A stretch of DNA of 64,000 nucleotides from Cylindrodendrum hubeiense (lineage: Eukaryota > Ascomycota > Sordariomycetes > Hypocreales > Nectriaceae), in contig JAANBB010000005.1 of assembly GCA_014621425.1 (NCBI GenBank), positions 124,001-188,000 of the forward strand, written 5' to 3'. Under the pieces are notes generated by a model. It saw only the letters and a program-made list of their open reading frames with translations, was not told the origin of the DNA and searched no databases. Position 1 is the first letter of the stretch. Every line of letters starts with the position of its first letter. The translations under genes and the position numbers were made by a program. Below, piece after piece: positions 20,588 through 31,239 of the stretch.

Positions 20588-22327
20588 ATGGTCCAAAATA
20601 CTGGATTACCAGACGAATCTGATGGACAGCTTGCGTCCCAAGAAGTGCTGGAAATCGATAAGAAAAGCCCTTTTTTCGTCAATGATCTGCCAAAGATAGC
20701 ACCGAGCGATCTGGTCGAGCCCGAGGATGCAAGCCAACCGGTTGATTTCTGGACGGCGCTTACGCAGCGGAAGACGACCAAAGATCTCGACGCAATTGCA
20801 ACCGAGCGCAGCGTTTTCGACAACCCCGAGCTCGCCAAGTTCTATCAGCCTCATGCAGACTATGAGAACATTCATCGGTTTGATCCAAATGAGCGCTGGA
20901 CCTACCGTGAAGAGCGGGCTGTGCGCCGCAAGGTGGATTTATACATCTTCTTGTGGATTCTCGTCATGTTCTTCGGCCTCAACATCGACAGAGGAAATCT
21001 GGGCAACGCAGCTGCCGACAACCTACTCGACGACCTCGGTATCAACACCAATGATTACAACAACGCGCAGAACATGTATCGTATTGGCTTTCTGATTGCG
21101 GAGATCCCCTCTCAAATGATTGGCAAGCGGCTGGGTCCTGATCGTTGGATCCCTGTTCAAATCATGTTCTGGAGCCTGGCATCCGGTGGTCAATTCTTCA
21201 TGCACAATCGTGCCGGATTCTTCGCTTGCCGTTTCTTCATCGGCCTTTGCATGGGTGGCTTCATTCCCGACTCGATCCTCTACCTGTCATACTTCTACAA
21301 AAGCACTGAGATGCCAATTCGCTTAGCATTCTTTTGGTTTGTCGACTCCATGTCAGGAGTTGTTGCATCCTTCATGGCGTACGGCATCTTGCATATGCGC
21401 GGCGTGACAGGAAGAGCGGGATGGAGATGGCTCTTTTTGCTGGAAGCCATTGTCAGCTTCATCATCGGTGCCTTGAGCTTTCTTTTTCTGGTCCCTGGTC
21501 CAACCCAGACAAAGACCTGGTGGAACCCCAAGGGTTATTTCAGTGAGCGGGAAGAAAAGATCATTGTGAACCGAGTGTTGCGAGACGACCCCTCCAAAAG
21601 TGGCATGCACAATCGAGAACCCATCACGCTACCGATGCTGTGGAGCAGTCTCAAAGACTATGACCTCTGGCCAGTCTATGCGATTGGTATTCTGTTCGAG
21701 ATTCCGACTTCACCACCCAAGACGTACCTCACTCTGTCTCTCAAAGCACTCGGATTCAGTACTTTCAACACCACACTCCTCGCAATCCCCGCGACGGTAT
21801 TCGCAGCAATCAATATGCTGTGGGTAACATACCTCACTGAAAGATTCCATCAGATTGCCATCATCGGTCTGTTGACTCAGATTTGGGTTCTTCCGCTACT
21901 CATTATTGAGTACACATCAGTAGAGCAGTTATCGTCATGGGGACAGTACGCTCTGACCTTCATGATAATCGGATGGCCATCAGTTCATGCTGCTCAAGTC
22001 GGTTGGTGTTCGCGTCTGTCCAATACCGTTCGAACTCGAGCAATCAGCGCTGCCTTGTACAACATCACCATCCAACTTTCCGGAATCGCATCTTCCAACA
22101 TATACCGAGAGGATGACAAGCCTCTCTATCATCGCGGCAATAAGAATCTTATCGCCATCACAGTCGGAACCATAGTAGCTTATGCTCTCGCCAAGGTTTA
22201 CTATACGGCGCGGAACAAGTACAAACGTGATCGGTGGAATAGCATGACCACTGAAGAGAGATCAAACTACTTGCAGAATAGCCAGGATAAAGGTAACAAA
22301 CGCCTGGACTTTCTATTTGATAGCTAG
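20588..22327 (+). CDS. MFS anion:cation symporter, allantoate-permease (Dal5) family
   Basis: Plasma-membrane importer of small organic anions (family substrates include allantoate, vitamins and nicotinate), 579 aa, single exon. I chose ATG 20588, which has a Kozak-like CAAAGATGG, over an in-frame ATG 35 codons earlier. Family marks are RRKVDLYIFLWILVMFFGLNIDRGNLGNA before and in TM1 (given here only as landmarks from about residue 107), RIGFLIAEIPSQMI, GFFACRFFIGLCMGGFIPD, and a W-R-W-L-F-L-L-E motif in the middle. About 12 hydrophobic segments follow. C-terminal N-K-Y-K-R-D-R-W is the typical tail. The substrate is unknown. Confidence 0.88.
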   Translation: MVQNTGLPDESDGQLASQEVLEIDKKSPFFVNDLPKIAPSDLVEPEDASQPVDFWTALTQRKTTKDLDAIATERSVFDNPELAKFYQPHADYENIHRFDPNERWTYREERAVRRKVDLYIFLWILVMFFGLNIDRGNLGNAAADNLLDDLGINTNDYNNAQNMYRIGFLIAEIPSQMIGKRLGPDRWIPVQIMFWSLASGGQFFMHNRAGFFACRFFIGLCMGGFIPDSILYLSYFYKSTEMPIRLAFFWFVDSMSGVVASFMAYGILHMRGVTGRAGWRWLFLLEAIVSFIIGALSFLFLVPGPTQTKTWWNPKGYFSEREEKIIVNRVLRDDPSKSGMHNREPITLPMLWSSLKDYDLWPVYAIGILFEIPTSPPKTYLTLSLKALGFSTFNTTLLAIPATVFAAINMLWVTYLTERFHQIAIIGLLTQIWVLPLLIIEYTSVEQLSSWGQYALTFMIIGWPSVHAAQVGWCSRLSNTVRTRAISAALYNITIQLSGIASSNIYREDDKPLYHRGNKNLIAITVGTIVAYALAKVYYTARNKYKRDRWNSMTTEERSNYLQNSQDKGNKRLDFLFDS

Positions 22328-23556
22328 AGTATCATTCACTTCCATGATGAAACAGATCTCACGGTACCAGACGCGAATTTGACAATATCTCGCTTTGGGA
22401 ATCTTGGATCTCAGTTTCAGTTTAATTTTCATTTCAGAACGATGTAGTTGCAACTTAGCCTAGCATTCGTTACCTCCTAGTACATAGGCATTCAGTCAAA
22501 TTCAAGAACCTACATTCTCATAAACCCAGTAGTCATTGCTTGATTCCCTCTCTACAAGTACATTAAACGCCCCACATTGTCACTCTGTCATCATCACCAA
22601 ATGCTGGAATATCGGACAGTATCTCACTAAAGCTGCTTTCATATTTCGCATCCGCATCGTTAGACCAATTTGACGGATTATGAAAAGGGAACAATATGAC
22701 CTGGTTGATTCATTGAGTCAAATTATCATTCGGTTCCGATGTGCCGTCCACTTTAACTTCATTCGCTGACCCATCGTTAGCGTGGTTCGTCAAGCTGTCA
22801 GTACCGTTGACGCAAGGTTAGGCTGCGGTTGCATCATCAATTAAGCTTATCAATGGTGCACAATTATTCTGCCGGGTCGGGTCATCGGCACAGACAGACG
22901 ATCTAGTCTGGAACATCCCGTCAAATCCCACGGCGCTATCCATGATTCATCCCAATAGAGATCAGTCTAATTGCTAGCCAAGATGATGTTCATATTGTAC
23001 CGAAAGCCTAGCATGCCAAGGCGGCTCGGATGTTTACGTTGCTTGACCCTTGTCTGATCGTGGTGGGTGGGCCTGCTAGGTTCTTGGCACTCGGAGGAGG
23101 CTGACCAGCTAGAGTATGAACCCTGTCAACGGAACTCGGCAAAACGAATGCCAATAGTAGGCAATACTAACCTCTAACCGACGCGTTTTAAACCTGCCAT
23201 GTTCGTAATGCAAGTTGATGTCATGAATTGAGGCTAAATGAACATGACTCAAGGGAATATGCAGTGGCCCCACTGACCACGTTTCTAATCAAATAATTTG
23301 ACAACCAGACCACGAAAGATATTCTGACTAAACCAGCCATTTACAGATTCGTATCAACGTAAAAAAGAGGTTGTCGAATGAACTTCTCACAATCTACCTG
23401 ACACAGCATACTAAAGTCACGTGGACACCATTAGGCACAAGTCGAGCTGCCGTGGTCATGATTAAATACTTATTCTACTTCAATCTAAATTTAGACAGGT
23501 ACAACTTAGCCTAAACCATTTAAGAGTACGTCATCACTATTCCCCATAACCTCAGA
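22328..23556. other. Intergenic, convergent gene ends
   Basis: 1.2 kb between the 3' ends of the permease and the sulfatase. No coding, RNA or repeat signal recognised. Confidence 0.45.
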
Positions 23557-25035
23557 TCATGCCCTCGATCCAGCAAGACCGAATGGCAAGTTTTCATACA
23601 TCTCCGTATTCGCTCCGTTCGTCTCTGGATGTTCAACATCCAAATCCCATTTGTTGGGAACAGACAGGCCTGCGTCAAGGTGATGCTTGTTCAGCAATAC
23701 CGAAATTCCATCGCGAAACAGCCATGGGTCATTCGTCCGCCTTTGCCAATCTTCGAGTCGTGTCCTCAGGTTCTCAAGTACGGCTGCATATTCTGGATCC
23801 TTAGCCACATTCACCACTTCTTCGGGGTCCTCGGACAGGTCGTAAAGTTCCTCAGCAGGTCTGAAGAAGTAGTCTTTGAGAGGTCTTTTGCCAATGACCT
23901 TTGGGCTTACATCCGCGTTACGGATATCCTCCCATGTCAGAGAACCGTATATATCGTTGGCAAACGGAAAGTCTAGCCTCCAAGCAATGTTTCGGTGATA
24001 TTTGAACTTGCGTGTTCGAATGTACCGGGTCGGCCAATAGTTTGTAGACTCATGAAACGTATGTGAGCCGAAGACATGATCCCACTCGGATAGTTGATCG
24101 GTAGCATCCAAGATCTGCAGAAAGGATCGCCCTGACAGTTTGACATTGGGGTTTTCTGGTAGACGTCCTAGGGTCCAGTCCAGAATAGTCGGAAGTACGT
24201 CAACGTAAGAGACATGATTCGGGTTAACAGACGATGGGAGACCTGGGTGTCTGATGATCAACGGCAACCGAATTCCAGCCTCGTAAAGTGTGGTCTTGGA
24301 GTTCATAAAGGGCGGGCCATTGTCGCTCATGAAAATGACGAGAGTGTCATCGCCTAGGCCAGACGAGGCCAGCTTTTCAAGAATCATACCAATGCCCTGG
24401 TCTAGACGACTGATAGCTTCAGCATAGCTGGCCAACTCTTGACGAGCACCGGGTGTGTCCGATAGAAACGGAGGAACAACAACATCTTCGGGACGATACT
24501 TGACGCTTTCGATACTAGAATCCACTGGTTCATCATTGCCGAAGCCACCACGGGTACGGTCCCGATGGGGGTCGTGGTATCCGACAGTCAAGAAAAATGG
24601 TCTGCCATCCTCTTTTGACGTCCGGAAAAATTCCGCAGCTCGGTCAGCGTCCCATTTAACGTCCCTGGTGAAGCTTTCCTCTCTTAGCTCCCAAGGGTAG
24701 GTACTCTCCGGCCCAACGTGGACCTTGCCAATTATCCCAGTTCTATACTGGTGATTGGAAAGAATAGCAGGGGCAGTTTCGATATGATCGAAGGTCATGA
24801 AATGATGTTTCCCGCTGTTCAGTCCGTACTGCCCGTTCTCGTGTGTGTGCAGTCCTGTATAGATGGTAGATCGACTGCCACTGCATGAAGCTGTGCTTGC
24901 AAATGCATTATCGAACTTGATTCCTTCTGCAGCGAGCTTGTCGATGTTGGGTGTTTTGATGTAAGAGCATCCGTAGCATCCAAGCTGCTTGCCCAGGTCA
25001 TCTGCAATCAGGAGCAAAACGTGTTTGGCTGGCAT
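23557..25035 (-). CDS. Sulfatase, N-sulfoglucosamine sulfohydrolase (SGSH)-like
   Basis: Alkaline-phosphatase-superfamily sulfatase, 492 aa from ATG 25035; an in-frame ATG at 25122 would add a 29-residue hydrophobic leader. Metal-binding LLIADDLG is at about 8-15. The formylglycine motif is C51-S-G-S-R55. Then come YTGLHTHENGQYGL, the RTGIIGKVHVGP strand, FHDPH-like YHDPHRD, and LVIFMSDNGPPF with the second metal site. These blocks closely follow the order of human heparan N-sulfatase, so the natural substrate may be an N-sulfated or similar sugar, although the reaction in fungi is not known. The motif has Gly where the usual C-x-P-S-R has Pro, which may affect formylglycine formation. No signal peptide is seen with the shorter start. 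Confidence 0.85.
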   Translation of the reverse strand: MPAKHVLLLIADDLGKQLGCYGCSYIKTPNIDKLAAEGIKFDNAFASTASCSGSRSTIYTGLHTHENGQYGLNSGKHHFMTFDHIETAPAILSNHQYRTGIIGKVHVGPESTYPWELREESFTRDVKWDADRAAEFFRTSKEDGRPFFLTVGYHDPHRDRTRGGFGNDEPVDSSIESVKYRPEDVVVPPFLSDTPGARQELASYAEAISRLDQGIGMILEKLASSGLGDDTLVIFMSDNGPPFMNSKTTLYEAGIRLPLIIRHPGLPSSVNPNHVSYVDVLPTILDWTLGRLPENPNVKLSGRSFLQILDATDQLSEWDHVFGSHTFHESTNYWPTRYIRTRKFKYHRNIAWRLDFPFANDIYGSLTWEDIRNADVSPKVIGKRPLKDYFFRPAEELYDLSEDPEEVVNVAKDPEYAAVLENLRTRLEDWQRRTNDPWLFRDGISVLLNKHHLDAGLSVPNKWDLDVEHPETNGANTEMYENLPFGLAGSRA

Positions 25036-26337
25036 TTTGAGAGGCACACGTGAGAACAACGACGCGGCAAGGGTCTTCCAGCTTACGCGTAAAAACAAGG
25101 GTAAAAACAGGAATTGTCTCAAGAAAGCATCAGCAACATCGATTGATCAACTTGCGTGAGTTGGTTTTATCCGGAGAAGGATGCCAAGATGTCGCCATTG
25201 ACTCTTGACGTTACCTGAGAAAATATGTCGTCATCAGGTATCTTTGCGCGTATTTTGTCTTTTGGGATTAGTAAATGGCGAGAACCCTTACTGACCTTCA
25301 AGTTTCCTTGCTAGAACAGAGTGGATGGTCGGCAAGAGAGACCTATAGGAAGAATCAGCCTCAAGAATCGGCTCCTCGTGCCGACCCATGATACGTGGTC
25401 ACCCTGCAACCCCGCGTAATGCCGATGTTCCGGCCCTAGCGTCGACGCAATCATGCAGACAAATGAGGTATTATCCATGACAGTTATTGCCCGATATTTG
25501 AAGCCCAGTCGTGCGTATTGCAGCTTTATTTCCGGTCGGGTTGTCGGTGATGTACCACACTACGTCGTAGCGCACCAATAAAATCCTCATTTTCAGAAGC
25601 CCGACGACAGACATGCATGAAAATAAATGGACGGCTTATCTACAACGTCAAACTACGCCATCTCATGGGTTTTCTTGTGTGATGAGACTACTCAGCCTCC
25701 AATCCAACCGCGGTACCGCGGTCCAACTACCATGCACGATACTCGCCAATGATACTTGGATTTTGCATATGCGATATAATACTTGCACCGTTTTGACGGG
25801 TTTTTAATCAAATCTAGCCTACGAACCTCAGACGAGAGGTGGAAAGCCCAGATGCAGTATCAATCGGGGAACGGGAAAGCGATGTTAGAGATTCGCATCA
25901 GAATGGTTCACCATGACAATAGTAGTTATCGGTCTGTATTGTGAGAAACCAATTCTATTGGCAACATGTATTATCAATCTGCTACTTAGCTCAGTGATGT
26001 CAAATGAGTGTATACGAGATTGTTGCAGTTTGAAAACTCCAATTAGAAATTGTGTTGATTCCAAGAATCCATGTATTAGATCTAACAGCTATTCGAGCTG
26101 GAGCGTAAAGCCTGGTCGAATATTAGCCGAATGATGAGCTTATGATCATTGCACAAAACAGTTTCATGACCCTAACAAGAATCCGAACCCGTATACCGAG
26201 ATGAATAACATGAGCATGCCTGGATCTGACGTGATATGGAGAGTACTTGGGTTAAATGCTATATAAACCCGAGTACCGTTTTCAATTTCAGGAAAATAAT
26301 TGTTTCCACTCTACCTTTATACTACATTCAAAGCACA
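25036..26337. promoter_or_regulatory. Divergent promoter region, with TATA box for GH28
   Basis: 1.3 kb between the sulfatase (minus) and GH28 (plus). TATATAAA at 26260-26267 lies 71 bp before the GH28 ATG and is its likely TATA box. Nothing else is recognised. Confidence 0.5.
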
Positions 26338-28083
26338 ATGAGACTCTTAGCAATCATTAGCATACTCCTGGCAACAGGAGCCCAGGCCCAATTGGTGGGC
26401 CCTGTGGGGCCAACAACCAACTTGAGCCTTAAAACAATCCAATGCAACGTGCTGGACTATGGAGCTGTCAATGACAATTCCACTGATGCGGCCGATGCGA
26501 TCGAGAAAGCATTTACCAGTTGTGTTCTTCCGCAACCCGGTAGTCGACTTGTCGTCCCGGAAGGCGAATATCTCATCAATCGCTCTGTGATCCTTTCTAA
26601 TGGAACCAATTGGGCATTTCAACTTGATGGACTCATCACACTCGCTTACGGGGGGAATTGGACTGTGGATCGTGAGTTGATACTACAAGGCTATGCTGGA
26701 GTTGATCCACTGAATGCAACGATCAATGGTGAAGGAGATGGACTGTTCCTTCAGAATGGAATCACAATAGTCAACGGTAAGGTCGAATTCCAGGAAAGAA
26801 GAGACCTTTACTGACGAGCGAAGCCGTCGACTTTGAGTTCTATTCTCAAACTGGCAAGGGAGCCATCCAAGGACAAGGCTATCTATACAGAAACCTGGCC
26901 AAGTATGTCCTAAAGCTCAGGCAAAAGCAAACGCTTACAAGTTATTAGTACCATCCGCCCTCGGCTCGTTCGTCTCATTTCGCCCATCAATACCACAGTT
27001 CACGACCTTATTCTTGTTGACAGTCCCAAGTTTCACATCGTTTTTGACTTTGCTGTTAACATTGAGGTTTATCACTTGACAATCCGTGGGGCGAACTTGG
27101 GTTCCTACGATGGTGTTGATGTTGTGGGAACAAATTACTGGATCCACGATATAGAGGTAGGTTCCGTGTTACGACAGTGGACTTAAGCTAATATTCTTAG
27201 GTCACCAATAGGGATGAGTGTGTCTCAGTCAAAAGTCCTTCAAACCACGCTCTTGTGGAGAATTTAATCTGCAATCAAGCTGGCTCGGGCATTTCCATCG
27301 GAAGCCTCAATGTGTCTGCCTCGATTGCGAATATTGTAAGCATAAACACCCTAAAATAAATCCATCATCTAACCAATTCCAGCATGCACGAAATATCAGC
27401 ATCATCCAGGGAAATAATATTGCGTTCATCAAGACCTATCCCGGTGGTTCTGGATATGTTACAAATGTTACCTTCGAAAATTTTCGGTCCAAAGCGTCTC
27501 TTTATGGACTGGACGTCAATCAGTATTGGCAAAACACAAACGAGCCAGATACAGGATCAGTAACTCTTTCCAATTTAATATTCAGGAACTTCTCTGGTAA
27601 GCTCTTTGAATACGGAGGATACAAGACACTAACCCTTTTAGGCTCTATTGCGAACGGGGTCCAGCGCCCTCCTCTATATTTAATTGGCAGTGATCTTAGC
27701 TATGTCACGAACGTGACCATTGATGACTTCAGCATTTGGACGGAGACAAACGACTATGTTGTTAACAAGATTAATAACATATTCGGAACTGGGGACAACT
27801 CATACGGACCTAGAGACGGCATCAAGTCGCTAGCACCGGGAGAGTCCCCCACGCCTTACACGAGCACATTTACAGTCACAACTTCTCCCACTAACTGGGT
27901 TATTCCTTCCCCGACATGGGCGGTAGCCAGTACAGGCTATGGAAGTATGTGTACTATATCATGCCGAAGTTTTGGAAACGCGCTAAATTATGTGCAGCTG
28001 ATGTTCCTATTCCTGTCTACACTCCGGCGCCGCTTTGGAACCCAGAGGGAGATTATGATACGCACTACTGGGGAAGCTTTTAA
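26338..28083 (+). CDS. Secreted GH28 glycosidase, rhamnogalacturonan-hydrolase type
   Basis: Pectin-degrading enzyme, about 487 aa in seven exons: 26338-26776, 26824-26902, 26949-27156, 27201-27335, 27383-27596, 27642-27944 and 27998-28083. All six introns are GT-AG, 44-53 bp, with matching phases. A signal peptide (MRLLAIISILLATGAQA) leads. The QLVGPVGPTT start and CNVLDYGA motif match fungal rhamnogalacturonan hydrolases. The right-handed-helix core has SYDGVDVVGTNYWIHDIEV, then TNRDECVSVKSP, with the D-E-C triad of rhamnogalacturonases in place of D-D-C of polygalacturonases. The GSGISIGSL segment lacks the polygalacturonase catalytic His, again as in rhamnogalacturonases. The C-terminal exon ends in a Pro/Tyr-rich tail. 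Many N-x-T/S sites fit secretion. The acceptor of intron 1 is the least certain junction. Confidence 0.9.
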
Positions 28084-28920
28084 ACCAAGTATATGAAGGG
28101 CATCTTGGTCAAGCGCCAGTGCTGATCCTTACGGGGTTCGCATAGGTTCACGAAAGTTCAACACGAGTGGCTTCCGTAGTAGTAGCACTTGAGACAACAA
28201 TCTTGACGACTATGAGCGAACAGGTATTAAATGAGTGGAATGGTCCTGAACACAATGTGGTAGCTTTGACCTAGCTGCCAGTACATCCTTAAATTCTTAC
28301 TATATTACCTAAATCATTAAGTCGCTTCTTTACTTAAATATGATCACACTCACCCAGACTTCGGATTGTCTATTGCTTGCTTGGCCGGTGTGGTTGCGAT
28401 TCCATTGACCAGATGGTCGAGGCTACCAAATACGCTACCCTACACTAAGCTTGGGGTTGGTGGTGTGCCAGATTTATTCTTACCCGTTGCCACCTCCACG
28501 CAAGTAATGAATTGTGGGTTAAAAACGAAATGAATGGAGTGAATGTGCAATGCTCGTATGTGGACGTGTACTTTAACCATTAAGACGTCACATTTTTGGG
28601 CTTGAAAGGAGAGCCAGTCCAGATTTGGGCGATTTCGCAACAGCCAGCTCATGCATCCCAGTGCTGTCACATGAGTACAATTTCATGAACCCTTGTTCAC
28701 TCTTCACTTTTATTTACGCCCCAATACTTTAGTTTATCTGACACATAAATTTCGGCCTTTTCTACGACGCGGAATTAATTTCCGTATCGCTTATGCAGCT
28801 CGATTCGAGGGCAAATATGCCGTCACAGCAGCGCACTCAAAGCTGGGGCTAAGGCTCACCGAAAGTGATGATTGTCCGGATGTACGTTTACCCGAAGCCG
28901 CAAGGCAACTCGACCCCAAC
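28084..28920. other. Intergenic
   Basis: About 840 bp. The last 200 bp keep an open frame into the following gene, so that gene may begin further upstream through another exon. Nothing else recognised. Confidence 0.4.
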
Positions 28921-29609
28921 ATGAGATACATATCTCTCGTGACCATTGACCTTGAAGTACAACAGTTAAGTACACTTGGTAGTCATGGCTCTAAGGTGTA
29001 TGCTGCAATCTCATTATTCGTTTCGGACGCTCTCTGTACGGCTGAACGTATCCATTTGCAATCGCAGAGCATTCCACTCTGGACATGCTAAGTTCATTAC
29101 CTACGATGCGAGTGGATCCCTCCAAACACGCAAGCTCCGTGTTTTTATCGGAGACCCTCATGAAGCCTATGTGATACTTGACAAAGATGTAGGCTCCGCT
29201 TTAAAATCTTCCATAGCTAAGCAGACTGGACTTGCTCTTACTGCAAACCTTGACAGGCTCCCTTTGAGCTTTGATCATGACTCCCGACATTTTGTTCACG
29301 GTATGTATCCTATTTTCATATCTGCATTAATCACATTAATGGGTTAACGGCGCTAGACGCAGTACCATACCCTCGCATTGTCCTCGAACAAGACCTCCCA
29401 CACCAGAACGCAGGCAACAAGAGCCCTGCGACACTGTGGCTTTGGGGAGCGTCACATTCCATTACCCTAGATGGGACGCCTGATCGTAAGTTCTAATGCT
29501 TTTGGGGAACAGCATATACTCATCTTGAATAATAGACGAATTCGAGGAGTCATGTAGAGATAGTCATCGAAGGTTGGAGGGAGTGGCCGAAATTTTGAAG
29601 GATAGATGA
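28921..29609 (+). CDS. Unrecognised small protein, four exons
   Basis: Hypothetical protein of about 170 aa that I do not recognise. Exons 28921-28997, 29068-29300, 29357-29485 and 29536-29609 join in phase. The introns 28998-29067, 29301-29356 and 29486-29535 have GTATGC, GTATGT and GTAAGT donors. The conserved-looking part reads FITYDASGSLQTRKLRVFIG, then a segment with VPYPRIVLEQDLPHQ, a LWLWGASH block and a charged C-terminal helix. There is no signal peptide or membrane span. The start is uncertain: ATG 28921 is the first in frame, but open sequence continues upstream. It is convergent with the Doc/Fic gene, with 186 bp between stops. It could be the C-terminal end of a larger gene. Confidence 0.45.
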
Positions 29610-29795
29610 TCTGAGGAAGGCTAGATAATATCTCACTGCGGGCTACATTGGGGTTGAATAAAGTCGATGGGATATTTTATGTATTGTGCAATTGTTGTTG
29701 ATGCACTACACAGAGGAATAAAAGCCACATTGTGCGCAGCAGATTATTCCATGTCTTAAATTCTCCTCTTGCTGCTCTCCCAGATAGTTAAGCAT

Positions 29796-30245
29796 TTATT
29801 CTTCGATGTCGCACTTAACAGGCTTGTTTAAGGTTGTCAATGGTTGAGAAATACTCCTATAATAATTCCCCAGATCCTCTGATGTCCACTGGCTCGTGGC
29901 CACGAAAACATGAGCATCAGCAATTGCCTCATTGAGCTCGGAATCACTGCTACCCATCGGCTGGGTCTGCAAAATATGCCCATTAAGCTTGAGAAAAGTA
30001 TCTGCTGCGAAAAGAGCTGTCCGCTTGTTACCATCCTGGTAGGGATGGTCGAGAATGATCTTTTGGGCAAGAACCCCGGCTAACTGAAACAAGTCTGTCT
30101 CGCCGTAGTGTTCATGATTGACTGGCGAGTTGATGGCAGACTCCAACATAGCTGGCTGGGTCGGTGATGCTTTCGCGATTACACGCGAATACAGCCTTTT
30201 TACTTGAGCAGGAGTGAGAAAGCGGTGAGAAATAGCTGAGCACAT
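29796..30245 (-). CDS. Doc/Fic-family protein (death-on-curing type)
   Basis: Small single-domain protein, 149 aa from ATG 30245; an in-frame ATG at 30287 adds 14 residues. The Fic/Doc core motif H-P-Y-Q-D-G-N-K-R is at about 67-75, in the Doc-like form ending in NKR rather than the NGR of AMP-transferring Fic enzymes. Preceding PAMLESAINSPVNHEHYGET and following FLKLNG match bacterial Doc layout. Bacterial Doc is the kinase toxin of Phd-Doc modules and acts on EF-Tu; Fic relatives transfer AMP. In a fungus the target is unknown. No Phd-like antitoxin is recognisable in the neighbours. Single-exon structure and a mostly bacterial family suggest old horizontal transfer, which is inference. Confidence 0.82.
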   Translation of the reverse strand: MCSAISHRFLTPAQVKRLYSRVIAKASPTQPAMLESAINSPVNHEHYGETDLFQLAGVLAQKIILDHPYQDGNKRTALFAADTFLKLNGHILQTQPMGSSDSELNEAIADAHVFVATSQWTSEDLGNYYRSISQPLTTLNKPVKCDIEE

Positions 30246-31239
30246 GGTGCGTTTATGAAAGAAATTGTTATGTAGTGTTGAGATCACGAGAAGAGAAGTT
30301 GCTTGTCAGAGAGGCCAGTTCGCGTGTGTGTACGGCGTTGCGTTATTTTACCACATTAATTCTCCGCACCAACAGTATTAAACAGAACCAATCCAGTGAC
30401 TGAGATCAGGCAGAAAGAAATGAATTAAGGCATCAACTACTGTCGCTGAGGTCTGCCCCCAAACACAAAAGTGGATTGAATATGTCCATTAAACATTTCT
30501 TTTTTCAACAGAGATACCTGTAACAAAATACCACCTCTCTTGCTAAGGGAATAACTATACCATTAACTTCACTAGGTCTTTTTAACAACTTCTCACCCCT
30601 GTTCTGATACTATGGAGTTGACAAGATGTGATCTCAAAGAGCAACGCTACCTATTTATATGCGTCAGTTGAGGCATTCTGCGCGTCTAGTTTTGGCCCTC
30701 GCATACATCACCAAGATAAAAATCCAGGGTTGCGTCTTTCGGTCATTTCACAGGAAAATGGGATTTCACGTGGTATCAATCGATTAATTGCTGCATTAAT
30801 CTCTCTATTCTATTAAAGTCTCTGACATACATCATTCTCTACCTCCTTGACCAGCACCTAACCCTTAGGTGCTAAACTCCTAACTTGTGTCTTGTAGACA
30901 CTACCGTCTCTATGCCTGAGTGCAAAAGGTAGGAACCCTGTGCCATGTGCTAGCATCGAGACAAGTTGTGGCCTGTCTGTAAGGTCAGTTTGTCAGTCAA
31001 TCGCTGCGCAGCTGGCAAATTTGCCAGCAGTATCTTGAGAGATGAGAGGTCTGAAAAACACAATGCTAAAGTCTACAGGATCATTTCCTGGACGTCAACC
31101 CCTTTTCCGGAGGCCGTTGCCTGAGTCCTGATGACAAAGTCTATCAACTGAATGCCTGGGTATTCCAAACCTTCCGAGGTTATTGCCGAATCTCAAAGGA
31201 TAAATATGTTCCAAGGGTGAGCTGCCATACTATCATGGC
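30246..31239. other. Intergenic
   Basis: About 1 kb between two minus-strand genes. No gene, RNA or repeat recognised. Confidence 0.45.

Noticed and set aside
25036..25122. Hydrophobic N-terminal leader for the sulfatase as a true signal peptide
   Set aside because: Possible, but the internal ATG gives a typical MPAKHVLLLIADD start; left as an alternative start.
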